From the NCBI GenBank assembly GCA_963839535.1, contig CAWIVF010000006.1:248001-312000 (forward strand): 64,000 nucleotides of DNA, given 5' to 3'. The notes beneath the pieces were generated by a model, which saw only the letters and a list, made by a program, of their open reading frames with translations, made no database searches and was not told the origin of the DNA. Each line of letters begins with the position of its first letter. The stretch's first letter is position 1. Source of the stretch: RHKX01 sp963839535 (GTDB lineage Bacteria; Actinomycetota; Thermoleophilia; Solirubrobacterales; 70-9). The translations under genes were made by a program, and so were the position numbers. Below are positions 28,644-39,083 of the stretch, piece by piece.

Positions 28644-28695
28644 GGTATGGCGAGTCTATTCACGGATGAGCGACGTGCGCGCCGACGCGGTGCGC

Positions 28696-29055
28696 TCAGT
28701 CGTCCTGCAGCCCGATCCGGCGGTCGAATCCGGCGGGCGCGTGGACGTTGAGCATCCGCACGGGGACCGACCCGGCGTTCCGGAAGGAGTGCTCGACGCC
28801 CGGTGGGATGAGGACGAACGTGCCCGGCCCGGCGATCGTGTCCTCGCCCGCGAGGATGAACGTCATCTCCCCCTCGAGGATGTAGAACGAGTCGTCCTCC
28901 GCCTTGTGCACGTGCGGCTCGAGCTCGCGGCCCGGCTGGATCGTGATCAGCGCGAGGTTGAAGCGCGGCGTGTCGCTCGTCCGCGCGAGGAACTCGACGT
29001 TGCCGACGACGTGCCCCTCGCCGGGCCTGACGACGATCGGCGCCGGCTCCTCCAT
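28696..29055 (-). CDS. Cupin-domain protein
   Basis: 119 residues. Cupin motif 1 in PHVHKAEDDSFYILEGEMTF and motif 2 in PPGVEHSFRNAGSVP provide the expected His/Glu metal ligands. Function unknown. Divergent from the kinase gene, only about 56 bases apart. Confidence 0.88.
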   Translation of the reverse strand: MEEPAPIVVRPGEGHVVGNVEFLARTSDTPRFNLALITIQPGRELEPHVHKAEDDSFYILEGEMTFILAGEDTIAGPGTFVLIPPGVEHSFRNAGSVPVRMLNVHAPAGFDRRIGLQDD

Positions 29056-29111
29056 GCAGGGGATCGTAGGGCGACGAAAGCGATCGGTCCTGCGTGACAG
29101 GATCCGGCCGC

Positions 29112-30583
29112 ATGGCAGGGGAACCGCGAACGAGATTGGGGGACCGCTACTCGCTGATCAGCCGAATCGGCGCCGGCGGCATGGCGGCCGTCTTCCTCGC
29201 CAGGGACGACGTGCTGGATCGTGAGGTGGCGATCAAGCGGCTCCATGCCGACAGCCCGGAGGATGCGGTCAACCGGTTTCGCCGCGAAGCCCAACTGGCG
29301 GCCGGGCTGAGCCACCCGAACCTCGTCACCGTCTTCGATGCCTTCTCCGAGGAAGACGACCTGGTCGTCGTCATGGAATACGTCCCGGGTTCTGACCTCT
29401 CCGAGGTTCTCCGTGACCGCCCTCCCCGGCGCGAGGAGGGCTTCCGCATCCTTTCCGATCTCGCCGCTGCGATCGACCACATCCATGGAGCTGGAATCGT
29501 CCACCGGGACATCAAGCCGGCGAACGTCCTCCTCTCGGCTGACGGCGGGGTGGCCAAGCTGACGGACCTCGGTATCGCGAGGGTCATGGAGGAGACGTCC
29601 ACGACCCAGGTCGATGCGATCCCAGGCTCCGTGCCGTACATGGCGCCGGAGCAATTGCAGGGGGACGTCGTAGGCCCGCGCGCAGACATCTATGCCTTCT
29701 GCCTCGTGGCATACGAGGTCCTGAGCGGAGCCCGCGTGAGACAGGGCACCGCGGCGCAGATCAGCCATCAGCTCTCGAACCAACCGCCCCCGGACATCCG
29801 CGACGTGGTTCCGCGCACCCCACCGGGCGTCGCCGACATCCTCCGCGCAGGCATGGCATCCGAATCCCTCGGAGCGCCCCGAGAACGCCCGCGAGATTGC
29901 CGACGAGGTGGCCCGGGCCTTCCGGCTGCAGGAGCGGGTGCCGCCCCCCGGGGTCACCCAACGAGGTTCGAGTCCTCTGGAGCGGGTGCCTGCGACCCGG
30001 GATGACCGTCGAGTGGCCCCCGCGCCACCGTCGATGGAAGGCACGACAGGGGAAGGCGACGACCGGCAGATGGATCTTCGTGCTGCTCGTCGCCCTCGCG
30101 CTCGCGGCGGCTGTGGTGCTGCTTGCGAACGGCCTCAGTGGCGACGAGCCCGAGAGCGATGAGAACGTGCCGGCTCAATCTGGAGCCGCCGTGGCCGGCA
30201 ATGAGGATGGGGGCGCCGGAAGTGCGTCCGGCTCACCTGCGGCTTCTTCGTCTCAAGCGCCGGCTGCGGCAGTTCAGGACTTCTACGAGGCGGCAGCATC
30301 GGGAGACTTCGCCGCGGCCACGGGATTGGCATCACCGGACTTGCTGAGCCAGCTCGGCGGAGAAGAGGGCTTGGCGGGGACGTTCAGCACTCTCGAGGCC
30401 ATCACCTTCGAGGACCTTCAAGTCGACTCTCAGTCGGAAACCAGCGCCCTCGTGTCCTTCTCCACAACGGCCGAACACACCGATAGGACCGAAGCCTGCA
30501 GCGGAACGGCGTCAGTCGAGCTGGTCGACGGCGCGTGGCTCGTCGACCAACTCGAAACTGTCAACTGTCGGCCCGCCGGTTGA
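29112..30583 (+). CDS. Membrane serine/threonine protein kinase, PknB-like (two frameshifts)
   Basis: Kinase domain: glycine loop SRIGAGGMAAVFLARDD, VAIKRL lysine, catalytic HRDIKPANVLL, DLGIARV (DFG as DLG), PYMAPEQ. After shifts near 29870 and 30060 come a span WIFVLLVALALAAAVVLLA, a Ser/Ala/Gly-rich linker and an extracellular NTF2-like domain (AVQDFYEAAASGDFAAAT) with two Cys at the end. About 490 residues. Two 60-base lines inside the gene have 38 G+C each, against 48 in a line of the next gene, suggesting transfer. Confidence 0.85.
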
Positions 30584-30598
30584 CGGGCGTCAACCCGG
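30576..30598 (+). terminator. Stem-loop at the end of the kinase gene
   Basis: GGTTGAC (30578-30584), loop GGGC, GTCAACC (30589-30595), extended by flanking CCGG pairs with one bulge, overlapping the TGA stop. A compact GC-rich hairpin suited to termination; only a short ATTTC follows. Confidence 0.55.
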
Positions 30599-30748
30599 AT
30601 TTCAGAGCGTGCCGAGAGCGTCCCCAGCCAGGGCGGTATCGGTCAGGGCCTGCACCTCGCCCACAGGATCGGTCAAGGTTCTCTCGCTTGCGCGGAGCGG
30701 CCCTCCAGAGCCAAGACTCGTCCGCCTCTCGCCCTAGCTTGGGCGGCC

Positions 30749-32083
30749 GTGGCGGAGAAGGAGGAGAGCGACGGCGGGCGCGTCGTCGTTATCGGCGAGG
30801 GCGACCTGAGCGACGAGGTCGCCGCCGCCCTCGATGCCGCGGGCGCCACGGTCGAGCGGCTGGCCGCGCCGGATGAGCGCGAGGTCCGCGACCTCCTCGA
30901 GGGCGGGGACGTGGATTCGGTCGCGGTCGTCGAGCGTGACGACGCCTTGGTCCTGCGGGTGGCGCTGATCGTCCGCTCCGTCTCGGAGGAGGTGCCGCTC
31001 CTGCTGACGATCTTCGACGAGACGATGGCCGAGCAGGTGGTCGGGGGGATGGCCCACACGAAGGTGACCTCCCTCGCCGACGTCGTCGCCCCGTCGCTGG
31101 CGGGGCCCTGCGTGGAGGAGGGGGCGACCGCGGTCAGCGTCGAGGACGACGGGCCGGTCCTGCTCGTCGAGGAGGACGGCGACCTCGCGGAGCGGCCCGT
31201 CCCCCAGCTCAAGGCCCACCGCATCGAGGCCCTCGCCCGGGCTCTGTTCACGCCCTACGACAAGAGCGCCGGCATGCTCCTCTACGGCGCGATCGGGCTG
31301 GTCGCGATCTTCCTGATCGAGACGATCACCGCCATGTTCGTCCTCGACAACTCGGCCGTCGACGCGATCTACGGCTCGGCGAAGACCCTCGTCACGGTCG
31401 ATCCGAACCTCGACGTCGACGACGGTCCCGGCTGGTACAAGCTCTTCACCTCGGGCACGATGCTGATCGCGCTCGTCTTCGCCGCGGCCTTCACGGCCGG
31501 CCTGGTCAACCGGGTCGTCGAGAAGAGCCTCACCGGCCTGGTCGGAAGGCGGGCGGTCCCCCGACGCGACCATGTGGTGGTCGTCGGCCTCGGCGAGGTC
31601 GGGATGCGGCTCTGCCTCCTGCTGCGCAGCTGCGGCGTCCCCGTGGTCGCGGTCGAGCGGGACGAGGAGGGCAGGAACATCGGCCTCGCCCGCTCGCTCG
31701 GGCTACCCGTCGTGATCGGGCGCGGCTCCGACCACACGCTGATGGGGAGGCTCTCCCTCCACAAGGCGAGGGCCATCGCGGCGGTCACCGGCGACGACCT
31801 CGGGAACATCTCGACCGCGATGACCGCCCGCGGCCTCGAGGAGGACATCCGCGTCGTCCTGCGCGTCGGCGACGGCAACGTGGCCAACGAGACGCGCTCC
31901 CTGCTCGCGCTCGGAATCGTCCGCGACGTCCATCGCATCGCCGCCGCGCAGATCGCCGCGATGGCGCTGGGCGACGAGCCGGAGAGCGTCGTCTGCCTCG
32001 GCGAGGACGCCCACCTCAGGTTCGCCGACGGCCGCCTGGAGAAGGTCGAGATGCCGACCCTCGCCGATTCCAGCAGGGGCTAG
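30749..32083 (+). CDS. Two-span membrane protein flanked by two RCK/TrkA-N-like domains
   Basis: 444 residues: an N-terminal nucleotide-binding-like domain (RVVVIGEGDLSDEVAAALDA), two spans (MLLYGAIGLVAIFLIE; GTMLIALVFAAAFTAGLV), then a TrkA-N/RCK domain (VVVVGLGEVGMRLCLLL). This is the plan of RCK-gated K+ channels, but the stretch where the selectivity filter should be reads KTLVTVDPNLD, not TVGYGD. It may be an ion channel with altered selectivity or a non-conducting relative. GTG start. Intact. Confidence 0.75.
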   Translation: MAEKEESDGGRVVVIGEGDLSDEVAAALDAAGATVERLAAPDEREVRDLLEGGDVDSVAVVERDDALVLRVALIVRSVSEEVPLLLTIFDETMAEQVVGGMAHTKVTSLADVVAPSLAGPCVEEGATAVSVEDDGPVLLVEEDGDLAERPVPQLKAHRIEALARALFTPYDKSAGMLLYGAIGLVAIFLIETITAMFVLDNSAVDAIYGSAKTLVTVDPNLDVDDGPGWYKLFTSGTMLIALVFAAAFTAGLVNRVVEKSLTGLVGRRAVPRRDHVVVVGLGEVGMRLCLLLRSCGVPVVAVERDEEGRNIGLARSLGLPVVIGRGSDHTLMGRLSLHKARAIAAVTGDDLGNISTAMTARGLEEDIRVVLRVGDGNVANETRSLLALGIVRDVHRIAAAQIAAMALGDEPESVVCLGEDAHLRFADGRLEKVEMPTLADSSRG

Positions 32084-32092
32084 GGCTCGGCC

Positions 32093-33794
32093 CTAGACCT
32101 CCTGGTAGAGAGGCCCGTCCCCGCCCTCGGGGATCGTCAGGCGACCGCCCTTGGCCGTGATCGCGCCGCACTGGACGCAGTTGGAGGCGGTGACGTGGAC
32201 GTCGACGACGGACTCGCCGCTCTCCAGCTGGGCCTCGGGGATCTCGTAGACCTGCGCCGGGCACATGCTGACCCAGGTCTGGGCGATCTCGAGCGGGACG
32301 TGCGTCTGGATCTTGACGTGGTTCGGGGCGTCGTCGCGAGTGGCGTTGCCGCTCAGGAACACCGATCCGAGCTTGTCGAAGGTGACCTTGCCGTCGGGCT
32401 TGGGATAGCTGTCGGCGGCCTTGCCGAGCTCCATCTCGTGCTCGGCGTCGTCCTCGCTCTTCCAGTGGCCGCCGGGGAAGGCGCCCTTGGTGATCGTCAT
32501 CGCCGAGGCGATGGCGCCGCCGACGAAGAAGCCCTTCGAGAACGGCTGGCGCATGTTGCGTGACTCGTAGAGGTCCTTCTCGATCAGCGAGCCGCGGACC
32601 TTGTCCTCGTAGCCGGAGAAGTCGACGGTGTCGGGGTCCTTCTTCAGGGCCTCGACGATCGCCTCGGCGGCGAACATGCCGGCGTGCATGGCGTAGTGGA
32701 CGCCCTTGAGCGTCGGCACGTTGACCATGTTGGCCGCGTCGCCGCAGATCATCATCCCGGGCACGGCGAGCTTCTTCGGCATCGACCAGTAGCCGCCGGA
32801 GGGGATGGTCTTGGCGCCCCAGCCGACCCGCTTGCCGCCCTCGAGGATCTTCGCGACGAAGGGGTGGGTCTTGAGCTCCTGGAGCATGTCGTGGCAGGAG
32901 ACGGTGGCGTCGGTGTAGTCGAGGCCGATCACCATGCCGATGGCGACCTTGTCCTCGCCCATCGGGTAGATGAAGCTGCCGCCGAACTCGTTGAACTTGG
33001 CGCCCTTGCGCATCGGCCAGCCCATCGTGTGGATGACGCGATCGAGCGGCTTCTCGACCTCCCAGACCTCCTTGACGCCGAGCTCCCAGCGCCTGCGGGT
33101 CGTGGCCGTGCAGGTCGTAGTAGTCGAGCGCGACGCCGGTCAGGTGCTGGAGCGTGCCCTCGCAGAGGACGGTCGCCTTCGCCATCAGGTCGTTGCCCGG
33201 CTCGAAGTTGCCGCGCTCGTTGCCCTCGCGGTCACGGCCCTTGTCGCCCGAGCGGACGCCCTTGATGATCCGGTCCTCGACGAGCAGCTTGTCGGCGCTC
33301 GTCTCGGTGAGGATGTAGGCGCCGGCCTCCTCCGCCTTGTCGGCGAGGAAGCGGCCGAGCTTCGCGACCGAGGTCACGTAGTTGCCGTGGTTCTTGAAGT
33401 TCGGCGGCATCGGCTTGAGCGGAAGCGCCTGCTTCTTGGTCAGGAGGTAGACCGCGTCCTTGGTGACCTCCTGGTAGACGGGCCAGTCCGCCTTGTCCAG
33501 GTCCGGGAAGAGCTCCTCCATCGCGGAGGGCTTCATGTTCGCGCCGCTCAGCAGGTGAGCGCCGCAGGCCTTGCCCTTCTCGACGACGGCGACCGGAACC
33601 TCACCGAGCTTCTCGGTGAGCTCCGGCTCGTCCTCGAGCAGCTGCATGAGCTTGTTGGCGCATGCGAGGCCCGCGGGGCCGCCACCGACGATCGCCACAC
33701 CGACCTCGAGGCGCTCGTCCTCGGGGTCGGTGGGCGGGCCGATGTAGTCGTTCGGCTCGAACGGAGGCGGGAACTCTTCCGGTGCGATGCCCAT
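32093..33794 (-). CDS. Electron-transfer flavoprotein:quinone oxidoreductase (FixC-like), one frameshift
   Basis: Passes electrons from reduced ETF to quinone at the membrane. FAD motif AIVGGGPAGLACANKLMQL, GGYWSMPKKLAVPG, GDAANMVNVPTLKG; C-terminal ferredoxin-like part CPAQVYEI and NCVQCGAITAKGG, followed by PEGGDGPLYQEV. One shift near 33090. In mitochondrial ETF-QO the cluster loop is NCVHCKTCDIK; here the last Cys is missing, so only three of four ligands are visible. Directly downstream of etfA. Confidence 0.9.
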
Positions 33795-33805
33795 CGTTCT
33801 GGTCC

Positions 33806-34783
33806 TCAGCCGCCCTTCTTGGCCTTGATGGCCTCGGTCAGCTTCGGCAGGATCTTGTGGAGGTCACCGACGATTCCCAGGTCGGCGAACTCGAAGATCG
33901 GCGCGTTCTGGTCCTTGTTGATCGCGAGGATGTTCTCCGAGCTCTGCATCCCGACCTTGTGCTGGATCGCGCCGGAGATCCCGACCGCGAGGTACAGCTT
34001 CGGCGCGACCGTCTTGCCGGTCTGGCCGATCTGCGTCGAGTACGGGTACCAGCCGGCGTCGACCACCGCGCGGGTCGCGGCAACTGCGCCACCCATCGAG
34101 TTGGCCAGGTCCTCGGCGAGCTTGAAGTTGTCCTTCTCGCCCAGTCCGCGGCCGCCGCCGACGAGGATGTCCGCATCCTCGATGTTGACGTCCTCGCCCT
34201 TGGCCTCGCCGCGGGTGACCAGCTTCGCCTTCGTCGACCACTCGGAGAGCTCGACCTCGACGTCCTCGACCTCGGCGGAGCCGTCGCCGGCCTCGCTGAC
34301 GTCGAACGCGTTGAGGCGGCCGATGATGATGCCGGGCTCGCTGACGTAGCCGACGTCGACGATCGCCGAGTCCTGCAGGACCGGGCGCTCAACGACGAGC
34401 TTGCCGTCCTGAGCCTTGACCGCCGTGACCTCCATGGTCACACCGGCGCCGAGGCGGGCGGTGAGTCCCGCGCCGATCTCGAAGCCGAGCAGGCCGCCGC
34501 CGAACAGGGCGTAGCCGATCGAGTTGTCGGTGATGACCTTCGCCATCACGTCGACGATCGGCTGCGCCAGGCCCTCGGGGGCCGAGGTGCAGCGATAGAC
34601 CTTCGCGGCGCCGTACTTGCCGAGCCCGGCAGCGGCGTCGTCGGAGACCTCGCCGACGACGACCGCGCTTGCGGTGCCGCCGGTCTCGGAGGCCAGCTTG
34701 GCCGCCTCGGAGATCGCGCCGAGCGAGTTCTTGTTGAAGTTGCCCTCGTCGTCGTGGAGGGCGTAGACCAGGATGTCGCTCAT
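33806..34783 (-). CDS. etfA: Electron transfer flavoprotein subunit alpha
   Basis: 325 residues. Starts MSDILVYALHDDEGNFNKNS; C-terminal FAD-binding signature LYLAVGISGAIQHKVGMQSS and ILAINKDQNAPIFEFADLGI identify ETF-alpha. Acts with EtfB to collect electrons from acyl-CoA dehydrogenases. ATG overlaps the etfB stop by four bases (34780-34783). Intact. Confidence 0.96.
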   Translation of the reverse strand: MSDILVYALHDDEGNFNKNSLGAISEAAKLASETGGTASAVVVGEVSDDAAAGLGKYGAAKVYRCTSAPEGLAQPIVDVMAKVITDNSIGYALFGGGLLGFEIGAGLTARLGAGVTMEVTAVKAQDGKLVVERPVLQDSAIVDVGYVSEPGIIIGRLNAFDVSEAGDGSAEVEDVEVELSEWSTKAKLVTRGEAKGEDVNIEDADILVGGGRGLGEKDNFKLAEDLANSMGGAVAATRAVVDAGWYPYSTQIGQTGKTVAPKLYLAVGISGAIQHKVGMQSSENILAINKDQNAPIFEFADLGIVGDLHKILPKLTEAIKAKKGG

Positions 34784-35574
34784 GCGAGGAGCTTCCTTTC
34801 GTCGAGCCAGGCGACGATCTTCTCGACCGTCTCGCCGGTGTCTTCGTCCTCGATGATCTCGCCGGCCTGCTTCTCGGGCGGCGGGTTGATCGACAGGACC
34901 TGCGTCTGGGAGCCGTCGGTGCCGACGCGGTCGGACTCGATGCCGACGTCGCCGGTGGCCTTCGTGTCGAGCGGCTTCTTCTTCGCACCCATGATCGCCT
35001 TCAGCGACGGGTAGCGCGGCTCGTTGATCGCGTCACCGACGCTGATCACGGCCGGCAGCTCGATCTCCACGGTGTCGTAGCCGTACTCGGCCTGACGCTC
35101 GCAGCGGAGCTTGCCTTCGGTGACGTCCATCTGGATCACCTGCGTCAGCGACGGCATCTTCAGGTGGTCGGCCACGACGGCGCCGATCGTGTAGCACTCG
35201 CCGTCGTCGCTCTGCTGGCCCAGCAGGACCAGGTCGGGCGACTCGGACTCGAGCACCTTCGCCAGGGCGTAGCCCGTGGCGCAGACGTCGGAGCCCTCGA
35301 GGGCGCTGTCGGTGAGGTGGACGGAGCGGTCGGCGCCGAGGGCGACGGCCTTGTGGAGCGCGCGGGCAGCGGTCTCGGGGCCCATGGTCACGGCGACGAT
35401 CTCGTCGACCTCGACCTCACCGCCCTCGCGAATCTGCATGGCAGCTTCGATTCCGTGGGTGTCGAACGGGTTGAGGTTCCGTTCGCCGGAGCGGTCGAGC
35501 CGCTTCGTGCCGGGATCGATCCGCTTTGAAACAGCGGCGTCCGGCACCTCCTTGACAAGACAACAGATCTTCAA
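34780..35574 (-). CDS. etfB: Electron transfer flavoprotein subunit beta
   Basis: 264 residues. MKICCLVKEVPDAAVSKRID, LNPFDTHGIEAAMQIREGG and VLLGQQSDDGECYTIGAVVA are typical of ETF-beta (AMP-binding). Start TTG at 35574 with a perfect AAGGAGG seven bases upstream. First gene of etfB-etfA-ETFQO. A TetR-type palindrome lies upstream at 35640-35655. Confidence 0.95.
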   Translation of the reverse strand: MKICCLVKEVPDAAVSKRIDPGTKRLDRSGERNLNPFDTHGIEAAMQIREGGEVEVDEIVAVTMGPETAARALHKAVALGADRSVHLTDSALEGSDVCATGYALAKVLESESPDLVLLGQQSDDGECYTIGAVVADHLKMPSLTQVIQMDVTEGKLRCERQAEYGYDTVEIELPAVISVGDAINEPRYPSLKAIMGAKKKPLDTKATGDVGIESDRVGTDGSQTQVLSINPPPEKQAGEIIEDEDTGETVEKIVAWLDERKLLA

Positions 35575-35639
35575 AGTGGGTGCCTCCTTGGGGCAGTGTG
35601 CGGCGGGGGACTCTACCGCTCCGGGACTTCCATTGCCCG

Positions 35640-35655
35640 TTGACTGACCAGTCAA
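35640..35655. promoter_or_regulatory. TetR-type operator upstream of etfBA
   Basis: TTGACTG-AC-CAGTCAA is an inverted repeat of two 7-base arms, 66 bases upstream of the etfB start. Such TGACTGnnCAGTCA palindromes are typical sites for TetR regulators of fatty-acid degradation; the half-site TTGACT may also be the -35 box. The regulator itself is not in the immediate vicinity. Confidence 0.55.
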
Positions 35656-35738
35656 TCGGTACCTGCGGGCCTCAGGTGTGGGGACCCGCCACCCCGGTGT
35701 GGCGAAATCGGGTTCGCCCCTGCCTACGCATCGGCCTC

Positions 35739-37311
35739 ATGAAGCGCCAGCCCGGCGCCGGGCCGTCCTCCCCGCTCTCGTCCTCTCGATGCGCTGCTGC
35801 TGGTCGGCCCGGTGGCCGCTCGAGCCGTTGAGGGCTACGGCTACGACGACCGCGCAGCATGGAGATCTAGCGCGAGCTCCTTCGACGTGACCACCACCGA
35901 CAGCGTCGTCTTCCTCGGAGGGAACGTCGTCTACGAGATCTCACCCGGCGGCGACAGTCCGCCGGATCGCAGGCGGAGGTCGGCGGGCGCCGAGACTCGA
36001 GTCCGAGCCCCGCCAGGAAGGTCGAGCCTCGGGGAGCGCGACATGATGGCGGCTGCCCGGGCGGCGGCGTCCTGATCGCATCCTTCGTCCCAGTCCTCAG
36101 GTCTTTCGCGTCGACGCCCGACGGGCGGATCAGGATCGTGGAGCCGGCAACGGCCAGGAGGGCCGATCGAAGGAGGGCCCTGCCACGCAGTCTCCCCTCC
36201 ACCTGTCGATCGGCCTCGCCGCACCGGCGCCCGGAGAGCTTCCTGATCGTTGACGAGTTCGGCAACGCCGTCACGAGGTCGCCGAGGACGGCACCATCCA
36301 TACGGTTGCCGGTACGGGCGATGCCGGCTACAGCGGGGACGCCGGCCGGCTGACTGCCGCGCAGATCTCGATGCCCACCTCGGTCGAGCCCACGGCGGAG
36401 GGCGGATTTCTGATCGGCGACATGGGCAACAGCCGCATCCGCGAGGTCAGCGCCGACGGCACGATCACCACGTGGCCGGACGGCGAGCGGGCTACAACGG
36501 CGACGGCATCCCGGCGACGAGCGCGCAGATCAGCGGATGGCCAGGCGAGTTCCTTCCTGTGTCCCATAGGCCCACTCGACATCGAAAGCACCCGGACGGC
36601 GGGTTCTCTTCGTCGACTCCGGCAACCACCGGATCAGGCGGGTTGCTCCGGATGGCACGATCACCACCGTGGCCGGAACCGGGAAGGGGGGCTACAACGG
36701 CGACGGATCCGCCGCCACCGCCCACATCTCCCGCGGGAGATAGCGCTCACCGGCGAGGCGGTTCCTGTTCCTGGATCGCCGCCGCATGCAGGGTTTCGGC
36801 GAGCGGCGAGATCACGGCCTTCGCCGGGATGCCCCAGGTGCCATCTGCGGGACGATCCCTACAGCGGGATCCAGGGCGGGCCCGATCGCGATGAGCTCGA
36901 GGGTGGGCGCCTGCGCGACGTATTCGCGGCGAGGGCGGCGCGGACCTGCTGGCGGGCGCGGGCGAGTCCGACTGCCTCATGGGCGGCCCGCCGACGACGA
37001 ACTGGCCGGCAACGGAATGCCGACGTCTGGCCGGAGAAGCCGGCCACGATCAGACTCGATGGACTGGAGGCCGATGTCGCGGTAGGTCACGGACCCGATC
37101 TGGTGCTGGGCGGCGACGGCCCCGACAAGATCGGCGGCGGCCCGGATGAGGACCGGATCGATGGCGGCACCGGCAACGACCGGATCAGGTCCGTACGAGA
37201 GACGGCGCCCGCGACCGGGTTCGTTGTGGCCCTGGCAAGGACACGGTCGCGGCGAATGAGGGGGACCGGGTCGCGTCGAACTGCGAAGAGGTCCGCTTCA
37301 GCCGCTACTGA
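35739..37311 (+). pseudogene. Decayed copy of the NHL-repeat/RTX secreted protein
   Basis: Colinear with the next gene from leader to stop: MKRQPG..RAVLPALVLS signal-like start, EGYGYDDRAAW, VEPTAEGGFLIGDMGNSRI, GDGPDKIGGGPDEDRIDGGT and a final CEEVRFSRY-TGA (37309-37311). But no long frame survives; at least ten shifts are needed to read it through, against one or two in the 1.58-kb neighbour. I call it a tandem duplicate that has lost function. The ~50-base leaders before the two ATGs are also similar. Confidence 0.7.
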
Positions 37312-37392
37312 TCGCCTCTCCACCCGGCGGGTGTGAGCGTTCGACACCCGGGTGTGTCGCGATCGAGTCTCGCCGCACCTACCCTCGAAGGC

Positions 37393-38974
37393 ATGAAGTT
37401 CCAGCCACGGCTCCGCGCCGTCCTGCCCACCCTCCTCCTGGCGATCGCCCTCCTGCTCGCAGCCCCCGTGGCCGCCCAGGCCGGGGAGGGCTTCGGCTAC
37501 GAGGACCCGCGGAGCATGCAGCTCAGCGCCGGCAGCTTCGATGTCGCAGCCGACGGCGACATCCTCTACCTCGAAGGCAGCGTCGTCCATGAGCTCTCCG
37601 AGACCGGCATCAGACCGGTCGCCGGAGGCGGCCGAGCAGCGCCCGACGACGACTCCGATGCCCGCGACGGAGGCGAGCATCGGCACCCCGGTTCGAATCG
37701 CCGCGACCCCCGATGGAGGCTTCCTGATCGGCTCGTTCGTGCCGGCGCAGGTCTATCGGGTCACGCCCGCCGGAACGATCGTTCTGGCTGCCGGCAACGG
37801 CCAGTCCGGTGCGCCGCAGCCCGGTCCCGCCACGGAGACGCCGCTCGGAGCGCCCACCGGCGTCGCCGCCACGGGCCCGGAGAGCTTCCTCATCGCCGAT
37901 CTGTTCTCGGCCCGCGTCCACGAGGTCTCCGACGACGGGACGCTGGCGACGATCGCCGGAGGCGGCGGGAGCGGCTACAGCGGGGACGGGGGCCCGGCGA
38001 CCGCGGCGCAGCTCAACGCCCCCGCCGCAGTCGAGCCGACCGCCGACGGCGGAGTGCTGATCGGCGACATGGGCAACCACCGGATCCGCGAGATCAGCCC
38101 CGGCGGCACGATCACGACCGTGGCCGGAACCGGCGAGCCGGGCTACAACGGCGACGGGATCCCGGCGACCACGGCGCAGATCAGCGGCCCGGACAACTTC
38201 GCCCAGGTCGTCGGGCCGCTCGACATCGAGGCGACCGCCGACGGCGGCTTCCTCTTCGTCGACTCCGGCAACCGCCGGGTCCGCCGCGTCGGGCCGGGCG
38301 GCACGATCGAGACCGTGGCCGGTACCGGCCGGGGCGGGTACAACGGCGACGGGATCCCGGCGACGAGCGCCCGGATGAGCCCGCGGGAGATCGCGCTCAC
38401 CGACGACGGCGGCTTCCTCGTCCTCGACCGCAAGCGGATCCGGAAGGTCTCCCCCGAGGGCGAGATCACGACGATCGCCGGCATGCCGAAGGCCACCATC
38501 TGCCGGGCGGCCCCCTACAGCGGCTTCCAGGGCACGGCCGCCGCCGACCGGATCGAGGGCGGGCCGCTGCGCGATCTGATCCGCGGCGAGGGCGGCGCCG
38601 ACACGCTGATCGGCGCCGGCCAGGCGGACTGCCTGATCGGCGGCACCGCCGACGACGTCCTGCTCGGCAACGGCAACGCTGACTCCCTCGTCGGGGACCC
38701 CGGAAACGACCAGCTCGAGGGCCTCGACGGCGCCGATCACATCGCCGGCAGCCGCGGCAACGACGAGGTGCTCGGCGACGACGGGCCGGACCGGCTCGAC
38801 GGAGGCCGCGACCAGGACCGGATCAGCGGCGGCAGCGGCCGCGACCGGATCAGCTCGAACGGCGACTCCGCTCCGGATCGCGTGCGCTGCGGCCCGGGCA
38901 GGGACACCGTCCGCGCCGACCAGCTCGACCGGGTCTCGCCGAGCTGCGAGAAGGTCACCTTCTCGCGCCGCTAG
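37393..38974 (+). CDS. Secreted NHL-repeat protein with RTX-type calcium-binding repeats (one frameshift)
   Basis: Signal peptide (VLPTLLLAIALLLAAPVAAQA). Then at least five NHL-type beta-propeller repeats (GVLIGDMGNHRIREISPGGT; GYNGDGIPATTAQIS) and a C-terminal region of GGxGxDxL nonapeptides (GGADTLIGAGQADCLIGGTA; GNDQLEGLDGADHIAG) that bind calcium. One shift near 37640. About 525 residues. Probably a surface or secreted protein of unknown ligand. GC and codon use match the window. Confidence 0.82.
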
Positions 38975-39083
38975 GGAGCAGCCTCGGAGCTACTTCCGCG
39001 CCCGGGGGCGGTTGATAGCTTCGACGGCGGCTCGCCATGGAGCGGCGGGCGCCCCGATCTCCCACCCCGATGGAGGAACTCCC

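Noticed and set aside
29955..29975. GGTTCGAGTCC resembling a tRNA T-loop
   Set aside because: No acceptor stem or anticodon arm can be formed; it lies inside the kinase coding sequence.
30786..30796. GCCGATAA on the minus strand, a sigma-28-like -10
   Set aside because: No TAAA at the required distance and it lies inside the RCK-protein coding region.
37685..37700. GGTTCGAATC, T-loop-like
   Set aside because: Coding sequence of the NHL protein; no tRNA fold around it.
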